From Halisarca cf. caerulea (lineage: Eukaryota > Porifera > Demospongiae > Chondrillida > Halisarcidae): 17,500 nucleotides of DNA. The position numbers were made by a program, and so were the translations under genes. Location of the stretch: NCBI GenBank assembly GCA_963170055.1, contig CAUJGJ010000072.1:1335001-1352500 (forward strand). Reading direction: 5' to 3'. Under the pieces are notes generated by a model, which did no database searches, had not been told where the DNA came from, and saw only the letters and a program-made list of their open reading frames with translations. Below are positions 1-9,672 of the stretch, one piece after another (positions within the stretch are counted from its first letter, which is position 1; each line of letters begins with the position of its first letter).

Positions 1-2270
1 TCATTGAATGGTGTCCCATAAAGGTTTTCAATGCTGTCGACATAATCAACTCCAAAGTTGTGGTGAACATCACCATTCCCTAAATCTGCTATTAGGCCAT
101 CAGCATTGAATGGATCACCCATGTAGATGACTGTGTCGTCACCATCCCCTCCCAGAACCTCATTGTGACCAGGACCTGGAAAGAAGACATCATCACCAGG
201 GCCACCCTCCATCATATCTGTGTCACTACCACCAACAAGAACATCATCGCCATCTCCACCATGGAGTGTGTTGTTACCAGCTCCTCCTTTGAGCACATCG
301 TTTCCCTCTCCTCCATAAAGATAGTCATCCTTGACTCCACCAACCAAGGTATTGTTCATGTCATTTCCTGTAATGTGGTTGGTGAAATTATTGGCTCCAT
401 AATCTACAATTACTCTGCTGTAATTGGAGGATGTTAAATTAACAAATTGTCCAGCCGAATCGTGAACTTTATTGATACCCACTATTACAGGTTGGTACTG
501 GTTGGTCGATGGTATAACAAAAATTAATCCATCACTGCTAGTAATTTGTAGATGTTGATATTTGTATTCTGACATGTAATATAACAGAACAACATATTCA
601 GGTGTGTTGTAGCTACCAGGAAGGGTCATGTTGAGAAGTATGGTGCCTTTATCTTCATGTTTGCATACAATCCCATCAAAAGGAACCATTAACACTAAAG
701 AATCTGTAACATTATCCTCAGCATAATTGTTCACAGTCAGTGTTTCATATCCTCGCTTGAATATATATGTATCACTTCCATTGAATCCACCAGTAAAATC
801 ATGTCCACCCCTTAAGTCTAGGTAGTTGTCGAGATCATTGCCGATCACACGATCACTGTACTCTGTTCCTATAACTCTCTCAAAAGTATGCATCTTTGTG
901 GAATTTAATTCAACGTTAATAAATCTATCAGAATCTGATCTGTCTAAAGCCACCGGTGTTTTGACATTCGAATGGGGTACTGTGGGCAGCAAAAAGTCAA
1001 TTCCATTCTTTGTGCGAACTTGCAGATGTTGATGGAGAGGCCCAACATACCAGTCTCGAAGTCTGACCCTTGTTTTATGCTGATATGAATATATGACCAA
1101 GTCGATAGGATTATCCACCTCCAGCCTCAAGTCATCATAATCTTCATCAAATAGAAGTAGATCCTGTTCTTGATTGTATGCTAAGTTCATGATTTCGTCC
1201 TCTCCATCTCCTTCCTTCACAATATAAACATCTTGACCTTCTCCTCCAGAAAGTAGATCTTTGCCTCCTCCTCCTCGAATGTAGTTTTGCTTAGAGCTCC
1301 CAATTATCACATCGTCATAAGGTGAACCTATTACAGCAACAGCTGACAGGTCTTTGTAGGTTTCATTTTGTGACAAGTCAATGGTTGTAGGAGAATGCAG
1401 TGATAGTACTATTGGGTAAAGAGAGGCTTTGACGTTGTTAGTTGTCTTTATGCCCATAACATCTGAGTCATTAGTGATCAATAGCGTATGTCGAGACAAT
1501 TCTTCTTTGAACCAATCAACCATAGAAACTTTATACTCTCCACGACAATTAATTCGAAGGCTGTCATAGTATTTTTCCAAGGAGAGAAGAGCGGCACTAA
1601 ACGGAAGTATAATCATGTCATTCTTGTTATCTTTTGCATAGTTGTCTATGTCAACAGTATGAAGAGGTCCCTGACCTTTCACAGTCTGCAAAGTGAGGTC
1701 ATAAGTATCAGTGCCGTTTCCTGCTCCCATGATGTCCATTGCATTATCTTCCGCAACTGCAATGGTATTATCAAGATCATTGCCCCAAAGCATATCCACA
1801 CCATCTGTACCTGATATGTATTCCACATGCGAGAAGTTACTTTTGGTAGCATCCCAAGTGACTCCTGATTCACCAGCTGGCGCCACAAGAGAATAAGGTA
1901 TTGTAAGTATGGTACCATTCTTCAGCACTGAGGTTGTAAACACTATTCCATCTGAACATTTAATGTGCATGTGCTGGTATGCTTTGCTTCTGAACCAATT
2001 TTGAACAATGACACTTAGAGGCAGTTTCCCATCATTTGAAGTGACATTTAAATCATAATCTTTTCTGTGAAGGTAAAGACTTTTATAGGTTCTGTTCATG
2101 ACCAAATAGTCATCTACACCATCTGATGCATAGTTGTTGATGACAGTGTGAACTGCTGTAATGTTGATGAAGTATGCATCTGAGCCTTCATTTCCTTCAA
2201 CATAGTTGTGCTGAGGTCCAAGAAAGAAGCTGTCGTCTCCATCTCCACCCTTGATAATGTAGTGGTAGTC
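1..2270 (-). repeat. Internal protein repeat: about 155-residue units of RTX block plus HCBP-like beta module
   Basis: Within the large minus-strand gene, RTX-type motifs start near residues 1155, 1310, 1465, 1620 and 1785, a period of about 155 residues. Each block has GxDGxD or GNDxDN motifs. The first four are followed by a stretch with a Trp-Phe or Trp-Tyr pair and then H-(M/L)-x-I or similar. Examples are VIVQNWF then HMHIKCSDGIVF, VRLRDWY then HLQVRTKNGIDF, and HLQITSSDGLIF in the fourth. This W(F/Y)...DG pattern matches what I know of the haemolysin-type calcium-binding protein related domain (PF06594). The last block (1-370) is the densest, with consecutive GGxGxDxxx nonapeptides such as YGGEGNDVL, HGGDGDDVL and LGGDGDDTV, expected to fold as a calcium-bound parallel beta roll. 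Confidence 0.8.
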
Positions 2271-5200
2271 TTCTAGAGTGTAGTCCAAGTCAATGTCTGG
2301 TGGAAGTTCTTGAACAGCATAGAAGTTATTGTTTTCTTTATTCCCCGTATATGTGCCATGAATTGTGGCTCTGTCTCCTTCGATGCCATCGATGATAGTC
2401 TTCTTGTCCACTGGTATGAACCAAAGTACCTTGGCACTTTTCTTAGTGAAGTGTACAGAATGTGACTCTCCTATGCCCATTACAACATCCTTGATGTCTT
2501 TACTAAAGGTGAGATCCTCTGTATGGGTCCTTTCGACACCATCTTCATCTGTCATTCTCATGGTCAGCACTGCTGTGTGGTCATCATGGAGGGTGAAAAC
2601 CACGTCCCCGCCATTCCAGGACACTTCTCCACCAGCAAAGTTGATTTCAGTTGAGTCGGGTCCTGCAGCTATGGAGTAATAATTATGATAGTCAGTCAGA
2701 GATTTGATGAACTCCTGATCCTTCTCATATTCTTTGTCTAAACTGTGTGCTTTTAAAGGAGCTGAGAATATTCCTCCAGTGAGAAAGTCAGCAATATGTA
2801 AAAGTGATTCACCAATTCCTTTGAAAACAGCTCCAATTTTTGCACTCACACTAGCATCTGGTGGAAGACGATCAAGCTCCTTTTTGATATCATTGTAGAA
2901 TGTATCAATGGTCATGCGGATTGCCATTAGAACAACTACAACTGGTTCAGCTTCGGGACCAAACAGACCAGCAACAGTTATCAATGTGTCTAAACCAGCA
3001 TCCACATAGCCAATCACTGTGTGCTGTTTGAGATCTTCATATATGTTGTAAACACCAAATATAGTTCCGATTATCGGTATTCCTTCAGTGGCTTCACCAA
3101 CCTCACTTCCCAAAGTTGCAAGCTCGTCTGCATCTCCAGCTAGCACTTTAGCCCCTTCTCCTTCCACAATGTCTTCTCCTATATTACGTACTTCTGCGAC
3201 ATCATCATTCAAGTATTTTCCAAGTGATCTAGAGGCAGCCTCAGATATCTTTTTATTGAATCCTGTTAATTCACCTAGTCCATGTGCTGTTTGCAGAAGA
3301 TTGATGACCCCATTGGTTATATCACCTTCCTTGAACATCTCAATTGTTCCCTGTATTCCAAGTATTGTACCATAAATTGACTGGACTCGACCAACCTTCC
3401 CAACTATGCCTTCTTCATGTCCCTTTTGTTTCATCTCATTGAGTATATCCTCTGATGATAGCTTGGATTCATCCAACTCCTCATCAAATGTTTCTCTCAT
3501 TTCAGGATCTTCAGGATCATAAGCTGTGAATTTCAGTTTACCCTTGTCTATACTGACTGAACTTTCATCCACTTCGTAACCTTTTCCATGCTCTTCGATT
3601 GCATTATTCATTACTTCTGAGAGGTAAAGAAGATCTCTGTCTATTGCCTCTGATGCTCTTCCAGACATGCTTCGATCTTCATTGTCTTCGTACTCTTCAT
3701 ATTCTGTTTGTGTAGTGTCAATTTCGGGTACATCAACAGACCTCGCATCCCATGGACCATTTCCCAGTGGACCAGCAATGTCCTTATCATTAGAAATGTG
3801 AATAAAATCAGAGGCTGTTCCAGATACAGACTTTGTTACCTCAGAGATGCATTCTTTAATTTTTTTAGCAATTTCATCTCTGTTGTCAGATGAACCTGTG
3901 TCAATATCACCATCATCAAGCTTTCTCTTTAAGTTCTCACCTCTTATTTCCATTTTATCTCCGTCATCACTAGTAGTGTCAAATTCTATAAGTGAAATCC
4001 ATTGAGTGGCCATTCTAGCAAATCGCAGCTTAAGAGCAACACCTTGAGGGCTCTCAGGCCAATCCTTCAGCTTACTTTTATCAGCCAACTTTTCCCATAG
4101 TATTTCACGCATTCCAGTGAACTCGGCTGGAGCCACACCACCTCTTGCCATAGGATGAGCCTCTTGAAATTTGTGTGCAGACATGGCTTCATGGTTGTAA
4201 AGATCCAGAGCCATTTTGCTTGCTACCCAAGAACGGTATTCACGAATTGACTCTGGTATGAATAATGCTATGCTAGCAACAGCATTGTAGGCACTCTGAT
4301 CATTTACCCTGATATTTTCATTTTTTCCTGCCATCCAAGCTTCAGCTTCCGGGAAGAATAGAGCATCAGTTTTGGGTAAAAGAGTGGCATAATCCACTTT
4401 GCCTATTGCGTAAGGAAATTCCACATCTTCATTCTTAGTGTCCGATGGATTGCTTGGATCCTCAGCATGTATAATCCCTTCCATGTGAGCATAAAATGGA
4501 TTCAAATTCCTGCTAAATTTACTTGCCTGATACTTCATGTTCACAACCCAGTCACCAAACCTGTAATGGACGTATCGATCCTCAAACACATTCCCATCCT
4601 TGTCTGTGTTCACTAATTTTCCATCAATGTTTCGTGGGTACTCAAATCCTTCCTTATTTCTCCCAAAGAATTTAATTTCTTTCATAACATCGTCCACATT
4701 GCGAAATTCCCTCACTTTCAAAGTAACTTCACTACCATCTCGCCTTCTAACTATTTTGTCAGATGTAATTTCGTTAGGCCAGTCATCAGGTACATCAATA
4801 TCATTAAAAGCTTCTTCGGCAATATCACTAACCATATTAAACAAATCATTGTAGTCATAATAGTATGTTTTTGTTGCAGTGTGTTCACGCACTAATAAGG
4901 CAAAGTCCTCTAAACGGGATACTTGTGACAAAAGACTCCTCTTCTCAGCTTTATTTTTCCACTTCAATGATTTAGGCTTTATGAAACTATCTCCACTGGT
5001 GATTGGTACTTTTGTTATTTCAATTTCAGATCCTTTGTATTTTACCACCGTCTTCTTAAGATATCCCTCATTTGATCTCCAAATCACCTTATCATCAGCA
5101 TTTATTTCACCTACCACTTTCCTTCCAGTAGAATCCACACCCACAACACCAACTCTAGAACTAACCTCTGTATCAATACCGTCCTTATGGAGAGTTTCAA

Positions 5201-5717
5201 GAACTGACTTTGGATATTCATTACCAACAAACTCCTCTCCATTGTCTTTCAGTTTCCCAACACTGCATCCCACAAGACTCACTCGAGTAATATGACCTGC
5301 TTCCTCAACTCCAGGGAGCTCTTTCAGCCCTTTCGATAGCTCATCAGGTAACAATCCTCCAAGTTTGGTTTCACCTGTTCCTTCATCCAATGTTCCATGT
5401 CCAATAACTTGAACTCTTGTACGATCATCAGGTAAGGGTGGTATGTCCTTGCCTGCATGAAACTCATATCTCTCAGTCCTTGCATTCCATTTGGCAAGTT
5501 CGAATTTCTTATCTTTTGTGTTCCATTTGACGACATTGGAGACTTCTGGATGCTTCTCGTAAAGATAGTGTGCTGCCATGTTTATAACAGCATCATCTCC
5601 AAGAACAGCAATGATTTGCTCTTCATAGTTTGTTTTAGTATCCCCTGCAGTAGCTCCCCCATCCTGACCAGCAACAGTAGTCCACAGAAGTGGGATGAAA
5701 GCTATCAAGGTGTTCAT
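1..5717 (-). CDS. Large secreted RTX protein with N-terminal C80-like cysteine protease domain (3' part outside window)
   Basis: I translated the minus strand by hand from 5717 to the left edge and found one open frame of 1905 codons without a stop or intron; the 3' end is missing. Residues 1-17 (MNTLIAFIPLLWTTVAG) look like a signal peptide. Residues about 30-230 resemble peptidase C80, the autoprocessing domain of MARTX and large clostridial toxins: His107 lies in IGHGT, Cys151 in LVGCSVG, and their 44-residue spacing fits that family. Residues about 240-700 are helical, acidic and Trp-rich, not recognised. Residues about 770-1000 hold Gly-rich amphipathic and hydrophobic helices (VVVVLMAI near 925), possibly pore-like. 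From about 1155 on, RTX nonapeptide blocks alternate with a beta module. In-frame ATGs also exist at 5738 and 5810. I prefer 5717 because it gives a clean signal peptide, has G at -3, and lies just after a possible splice acceptor. The animal role is unknown; an extracellular effector or defence protein is inference. Confidence 0.85.
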   Translation of the reverse strand, partial: MNTLIAFIPLLWTTVAGQDGGATAGDTKTNYEEQIIAVLGDDAVINMAAHYLYEKHPEVSNVVKWNTKDKKFELAKWNARTERYEFHAGKDIPPLPDDRTRVQVIGHGTLDEGTGETKLGGLLPDELSKGLKELPGVEEAGHITRVSLVGCSVGKLKDNGEEFVGNEYPKSVLETLHKDGIDTEVSSRVGVVGVDSTGRKVVGEINADDKVIWRSNEGYLKKTVVKYKGSEIEITKVPITSGDSFIKPKSLKWKNKAEKRSLLSQVSRLEDFALLVREHTATKTYYYDYNDLFNMVSDIAEEAFNDIDVPDDWPNEITSDKIVRRRDGSEVTLKVREFRNVDDVMKEIKFFGRNKEGFEYPRNIDGKLVNTDKDGNVFEDRYVHYRFGDWVVNMKYQASKFSRNLNPFYAHMEGIIHAEDPSNPSDTKNEDVEFPYAIGKVDYATLLPKTDALFFPEAEAWMAGKNENIRVNDQSAYNAVASIALFIPESIREYRSWVASKMALDLYNHEAMSAHKFQEAHPMARGGVAPAEFTGMREILWEKLADKSKLKDWPESPQGVALKLRFARMATQWISLIEFDTTSDDGDKMEIRGENLKRKLDDGDIDTGSSDNRDEIAKKIKECISEVTKSVSGTASDFIHISNDKDIAGPLGNGPWDARSVDVPEIDTTQTEYEEYEDNEDRSMSGRASEAIDRDLLYLSEVMNNAIEEHGKGYEVDESSVSIDKGKLKFTAYDPEDPEMRETFDEELDESKLSSEDILNEMKQKGHEEGIVGKVGRVQSIYGTILGIQGTIEMFKEGDITNGVINLLQTAHGLGELTGFNKKISEAASRSLGKYLNDDVAEVRNIGEDIVEGEGAKVLAGDADELATLGSEVGEATEGIPIIGTIFGVYNIYEDLKQHTVIGYVDAGLDTLITVAGLFGPEAEPVVVVLMAIRMTIDTFYNDIKKELDRLPPDASVSAKIGAVFKGIGESLLHIADFLTGGIFSAPLKAHSLDKEYEKDQEFIKSLTDYHNYYSIAAGPDSTEINFAGGEVSWNGGDVVFTLHDDHTAVLTMRMTDEDGVERTHTEDLTFSKDIKDVVMGIGESHSVHFTKKSAKVLWFIPVDKKTIIDGIEGDRATIHGTYTGNKENNNFYAVQELPPDIDLDYTLEDYHYIIKGGDGDDSFFLGPQHNYVEGNEGSDAYFINITAVHTVINNYASDGVDDYLVMNRTYKSLYLHRKDYDLNVTSNDGKLPLSVIVQNWFRSKAYQHMHIKCSDGIVFTTSVLKNGTILTIPYSLVAPAGESGVTWDATKSNFSHVEYISGTDGVDMLWGNDLDNTIAVAEDNAMDIMGAGNGTDTYDLTLQTVKGQGPLHTVDIDNYAKDNKNDMIILPFSAALLSLEKYYDSLRINCRGEYKVSMVDWFKEELSRHTLLITNDSDVMGIKTTNNVKASLYPIVLSLHSPTTIDLSQNETYKDLSAVAVIGSPYDDVIIGSSKQNYIRGGGGKDLLSGGEGQDVYIVKEGDGEDEIMNLAYNQEQDLLLFDEDYDDLRLEVDNPIDLVIYSYQHKTRVRLRDWYVGPLHQHLQVRTKNGIDFLLPTVPHSNVKTPVALDRSDSDRFINVELNSTKMHTFERVIGTEYSDRVIGNDLDNYLDLRGGHDFTGGFNGSDTYIFKRGYETLTVNNYAEDNVTDSLVLMVPFDGIVCKHEDKGTILLNMTLPGSYNTPEYVVLLYYMSEYKYQHLQITSSDGLIFVIPSTNQYQPVIVGINKVHDSAGQFVNLTSSNYSRVIVDYGANNFTNHITGNDMNNTLVGGVKDDYLYGGEGNDVLKGGAGNNTLHGGDGDDVLVGGSDTDMMEGGPGDDVFFPGPGHNEVLGGDGDDTVIYMGDPFNADGLIADLGNGDVHHNFGVDYVDSIENLYGTPFN

Positions 5718-5870
5718 ACCTCTTTCTCTATAATCCATGAAAGAAAACAAATTGAATGTAATATTCAATTTTGTATCTATGCTTGTGCATAGCTGTTCAC
5801 AATACCACATATACAATGCACAAACACACGTACACACACACACACACAAGCAATGTTGCACACACCCTCA
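5718..5870 (-). promoter_or_regulatory. 5' flank of the RTX gene with candidate splice acceptor just before the start codon
   Basis: On the minus strand a T-rich run (TTTGTTTTCTTTC) is followed by GGATTATAG, ending 10 bases before the ATG at 5717. It reads as a possible 3' splice site for an intron in the 5' UTR. The reading frame stays open upstream to a TGA at 5868-5870, so a longer unspliced N-terminus is formally possible but would bury the signal peptide. No TATA box can be assigned. Confidence 0.3.
5829..5849. repeat. Short (CA)n microsatellite
   Basis: A near-perfect run of CA dinucleotides upstream of the RTX gene. It is typical of animal intergenic DNA and would not be expected in a bacterial contig. 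Confidence 0.85.
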
Positions 5871-6314
5871 GTGGTTATTATTGTATGCCTGTCATAAGAC
5901 TTACCCTTTAATTTCAGTTAGAACTCTCTTGATCGGTTGAATCTTTTGGGAAGAATGCTAATTGACCCTGGTTTTGTTTGTCTCAATGCCTAGTATCTTC
6001 AAGTATTTGGATGAATTTGAAAGTAATGAGTATTTTCTCCCTGTAAACCACTTAAATGCCCTTGTGGAAGCCATGCAATATCTTTCCTGCCCAGCTATAT
6101 ATATTATATGTAAACAAATCAATTCCGGCAATCGTGTATTCTTTACAATCCTGTTAGATGTACTATAATATTATATGGAATAGCAGCTGAATGGTTGTGT
6201 GTACTGCATTTAACTATATATGAAGCAACATCACTTTGGACCTCATGACCTGAGTTGCCTAAGAAACCTAGGACGACACCCTAGACCATTTCAATTCAAT
6301 CGGATTATCCATTT
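5871..6314. other. Intergenic stretch without recognisable gene
   Basis: AT-rich DNA with short open frames that show no known motif. No RNA gene or repeat was recognised by eye. Confidence 0.5.
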
Positions 6315-6737
6315 CTCACTGTAAGCAGCCAGAATCCATTCCGATTGGAGCCTTCTGATTCACTTCATGCATGTTTATATGGCAAAATCCTGATTTGGCA
6401 TACCACTTGTGCAGACACATATTGTACCTCTAACATTACTGTAGAAGAGCCTGGTCATGCAACTGCTCATGCATGTGGAATTATTGAAGATGAATGCCTA
6501 CAGACTGTCAGTCACATTTGTAGGTTGTATTGGTTTGACAATGTTCTGATTGTGGTTGAGAACAGTGGAGCAGTTGTAGCCCAAGCTCTGTCAATTCTCA
6601 AGGACCTTGGAAGATACATGAAGCAGGCATTAATTGGCACAAACATAATATTATTATATGCACCTTGTACAGTCTGTATGGATATTTACTATAAAACGTT
6701 GATGTTGACTACAGCCATGCAACAAAATTATTTATAA
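6315..6737 (+). pseudogene. Degenerate C-terminal fragment of a marine-invertebrate retroelement polyprotein
   Basis: The frame that contains the ATG at 6345 reads EPSDSLHA, then GKILIWHTTCADTYCTS, and later VVENSGAV, ALSILKDLGRYMK. It ends with a stop at 6735-6737. From memory, this order (L-x-W-D-x-T-x-x-D-T followed by a helical stretch, then E-(T/S)-x-G and F-(L/I)-x-(D/E)-L-(G/A)-x-R) is the C-terminal region of reverse-transcriptase polyproteins seen in many tick, sponge and cnidarian retroelements. Here the Asp of the W-D motif is His and much of the fragment has drifted, so it is a relic. A second copy of the same domain lies at the other end of the window (16674-16968, minus). I saw no reverse transcriptase core upstream. 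Confidence 0.5.
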
Positions 6738-7732
6738 TTTTATAATTAACATCGACAAAAAGGACCCTATAAATGTTCAAATGAATAATAATAATTCAAT
6801 TTGAAAGCAGAATGAAGTGTCTAACTTTGTCTTTTTGAGACACAATGATATAATAGTCATGGGTTATCATATATAGCTAGGAAGACTTAGTACTGTACAG
6901 GTTAAAAGTTTGTATTTAATCTATCAAGTTTTCTAAATGGGGTGTATTTGGTTTAGCATATTAATGAAAGACAATTTTACAGTTACTGTATATTATGCAA
7001 AATTTGAATCATGGTTGATCAGATTAATTGACATATATTTAATTGGCCAGGGGGGAGAGACATCATTCATTATTCAAACTTACATTAATCATGCATGCAT
7101 GGTAATTATGTACACTGTCAGATACTTAGATGACAATTTGAAATGATTTGATGTGTGTAAAGTTAATTGCCTAGGACTCAGGACTCATTTATATGCATTA
7201 TACAATGTAATCAGAGTGAATGCTAATATTAGACATTGATACAACACAATGACCTGGCAAGGTACAATAGCTCTTAGGCTACTTCAGTGGTAGTCCATTT
7301 CCATCTACAAATGAAAAAAAATCATTCTCCACAAGAATTAGCTGGTGATCATCCTGTGGAAAATGATTCCTCTGGGAAGGCACAAAGGTTAAGAAGGACA
7401 ACATCCTAATATATAGCTCCGGCTGATTTACTTCAGCTATTGGATGGCTAGGGCAAATTTGTGTAGGGGTTACCTGGTCGCCGCCACCATATGCATCTTC
7501 CATCATGCATGGCTTTGTACTCCACAATGTCACCCAATCTTAAACTCATTTCTTACTCATCCTCCTCTGTAATGGTGGCCAGCATTCTCTTCTATTGAAG
7601 AGACCTCTTCCTCACAGGCCACGTGGTGGTAGACATCTTAGTCGCGAGATACCAAGCTAGCTAATTCCTAGAGGAAGATACCAAGCTAGGCATTGAGTTA
7701 TAATTGAACACATTGTCATTTAACAAGGTACG
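6738..7732. other. Intergenic stretch without confident gene
   Basis: AT-rich DNA. The direct repeat GATACCAAGCTAG occurs twice between 7640 and 7690. A minus-strand piece near 7545-7470 (MSLRLGDIVEYKAMHDG, then GGTAACC) could be an exon followed by a splice donor, but no partner exon or family was recognised. Confidence 0.4.
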
Positions 7733-7767
7733 TATACACTGCTCTCCAAAAGAAAGTGACCACTTAG
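7733..7767 (+). repeat. Outer terminal inverted repeat, left end
   Basis: Matches the reverse complement of 15935-15969 with one clear mismatch (CTCTCC against CCCTCC). It starts TATACACTG and ends CCACTTAG, after which the two arms diverge abruptly. Confidence 0.8.
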
Positions 7768-8452
7768 AATACATAATCACCTTCACTTATACTCAGTTAT
7801 ATTTACATATAACCTCACACATATCTCATGCTCTCACTTGCCAGGTACTTTCATGCCCCTCACGCATGTTTTTACGCCTGTGTCCGAGTGTCTACTTGTA
7901 TGTCATGAATTTTAATGACATTTTCCCCCCATGAAAATGGCGGCCAATATCAGCGAAAAAGAGGAGTCACAGATACGACAGATTTACTAGTAGAAAGTCA
8001 AAAATATCTTAAACATATCGTGAATTACTCGATATCTTATGCTAACAAATTTTTTTTGGCTTCGTTTTGTCAGTTTAAACGCTTCATACTCCTTCCTATT
8101 TTGCAGTGTTCGTATACTTATAGCGCTAGTTTTGTGAAAAACAGGAGTTAATAAAAGCAAGCACTAACTTAATTGCTATCATTTTTAAACTGTTGCTCTA
8201 TCCAGGGAGAAAGGGAAGAATACATTCTAAAGCTGTATACGATTATATAGATTGTTTTGCATTTTATCAACCATTAAGTGGAATTTAAGCGCTTTGGCGT
8301 ATGTCTAGTTGTGTTATCTGGCTTGATTCTCGACTTTGTCTTGGTCTTCCGTGGGATTTTACCTAGATTTAGCCTAAAATGTTCCCTTTGGTATCCTTTA
8401 GGTTTCATTTACTCGAATTAATTGGTTGAAATAGCAAAGTAGTAAGGTAATT

Positions 8453-9346
8453 AAAATATCAATGATCGGTCACCATGTATGTTCAGACACTGTATTTTTA
8501 AAATCTGCGAGCGAATTAGCTAATATCTAGTATTAACTAAAAGCACTTATAATTCAAACAACTATTTACTCCAAAGAAATGATATTTAATTTACTGTTAT
8601 CCGTGCTGAGCTCAAGCTGAAACCAACTGATCGAAACCATCAAAGATCGAGCAAACCAATGTACTATCGGTCTTTGGCTGATGCTTCTCAGATAAGCGCG
8701 TAATGCAATCCTTGTAACAGTATTTGAGAGCGGTACATATGTTCCTCGAACTGAGGGAGTTTGGTAGTTTTGCGATCAGTAGTCGATGCGATATAGCTTC
8801 TAAAAGTGGATTGTGTAGTTGCACCGGTTCTGTGACAATAATGGCCATCATTTTGTAAAATTGTATTGGGTGAATGGGGGGGTCTTGCTCCGCGAGAGTA
8901 TCTACTTGTTAGCTAATGAATCATTGCAGAAGTTGCCAATACTTGATGGTACTACAAGACCCAAGTTTAGAAGCTATATCGCATCGACTACTGATCGCAG
9001 AACTACCAAACTTCCTCAGTTTGAAGAACACATATACCGATCTCAAATAGAACAAAAATAGAACAAATAGAATCTACAGTTACAAGGGCTGTATCACGCC
9101 CTTCTCTGAGATGTATTAGCCGACGACCGATAGTAGACTACATTGGTTTGCCCGATCTTTGATGGTTTTCAGTCAGTTGGTTCTGTGCTCATAGCTCAGC
9201 AGAGATAAGAGTAAAATCGCTTCTGTGGAGCAAATAGTTGTTTAAGGTATGTGTGCTTTAAGTTCATACTAGACATTAGCCAATTCTCTCGCAGGTTTTA
9301 AAAATACAGCGTCTGAACATACATGGTGACCAATCATTGATATTTT
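8453..9346. repeat. Large imperfect inverted repeat (foldback-type element)
   Basis: The left arm 8453-8804 and right arm 8966-9346 are reverse complements with scattered differences. For example, the left arm reads AAAATATCAATGATCGGTCA and the right arm ends ...GTGACCAATCATTGATATTTT. Near the centre AGCTTCTAAA pairs with TTTAGAAGCT. The spacer of about 160 bp carries no recognised gene. Open frames in the arms are mirror images of each other and should not be called genes. It could be a foldback or MITE-like element, or a product of inverted duplication. Confidence 0.75.
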
Positions 9347-9672
9347 ACTCTAGCTTGGGTCCTAAGAATGCAGACGATATCCGACGAGAACTATTCTGCG
9401 GAAAGATCGTTCGCAGTCAAGTGTAAGACTTTGTGTTTGCAAAGTACATGACAGTATTATTAGAGTTGTAAACCTTAGGACCTTATGTGATATCTCTTTC
9501 CCTTTGTGAAGATTGGGTACCTTGAGAAAAGTGAAAAATAATCGATACTATATCGGCGAACGGCGAGAGTCGTAAATCTAAAAGAAAATCGTTATCGCTT
9601 TTGGGTAAATTTGAATCCAAAATTTATTTAACGAATTTGTGTTACAATCCAATGGTTGTTGCAAAGGTTGAA
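9347..9672. other. Unassigned segment between the hairpin and the inner left repeat
   Basis: Contains a 9-bp inverted pair, GGTCCTAAG (9358-9366) and CTTAGGACC (9474-9482). No gene motif was seen. Confidence 0.35.

Larger units (their letters stand above)
7768..9672. mobile_element. DNA inserted into the left inverted repeat
   Basis: The right arm has about 91 bp between its outer and inner blocks, while the left arm has about 1905 bp. Most of this segment is therefore extra and probably a later insertion or insertions. It contains the large hairpin at 8453-9346. A short piece at 7934-7965 (AAAATGGCGGCC followed by TATCAGCGAAA) resembles parts of the missing 91 bp, so the breakpoint may lie after it. 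No coding gene was recognised. Confidence 0.55.

Noticed and set aside
165..5792. Many plus-strand open frames of 60-138 codons and one minus-strand frame at 5324-5536 overlapping the RTX gene
   Set aside because: They are antisense or out-of-frame shadows of the continuous 1905-codon minus-strand frame, which carries signal peptide, C80-like and RTX motifs.
7279..7533. 84-codon minus-strand frame ending at a stop
   Set aside because: It has no recognisable domain. A different frame in the same place (MSLRLGDIVEYK) looks slightly more exon-like, but neither can be supported without transcripts.
7937..8150. Possible first exon with a strong start context (AAAATGGCGGCC) reading MAANISEKEESQIRQIY
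   Set aside because: The frame stops after 17 codons, the donor-like site is poor, no downstream exon was found, and part of it resembles the transposon's own terminal sequence.
8612..9061. Two opposed open frames of about 80 codons
   Set aside because: They lie in the arms and spacer of the large hairpin, partly mirror each other, and show no known motif.
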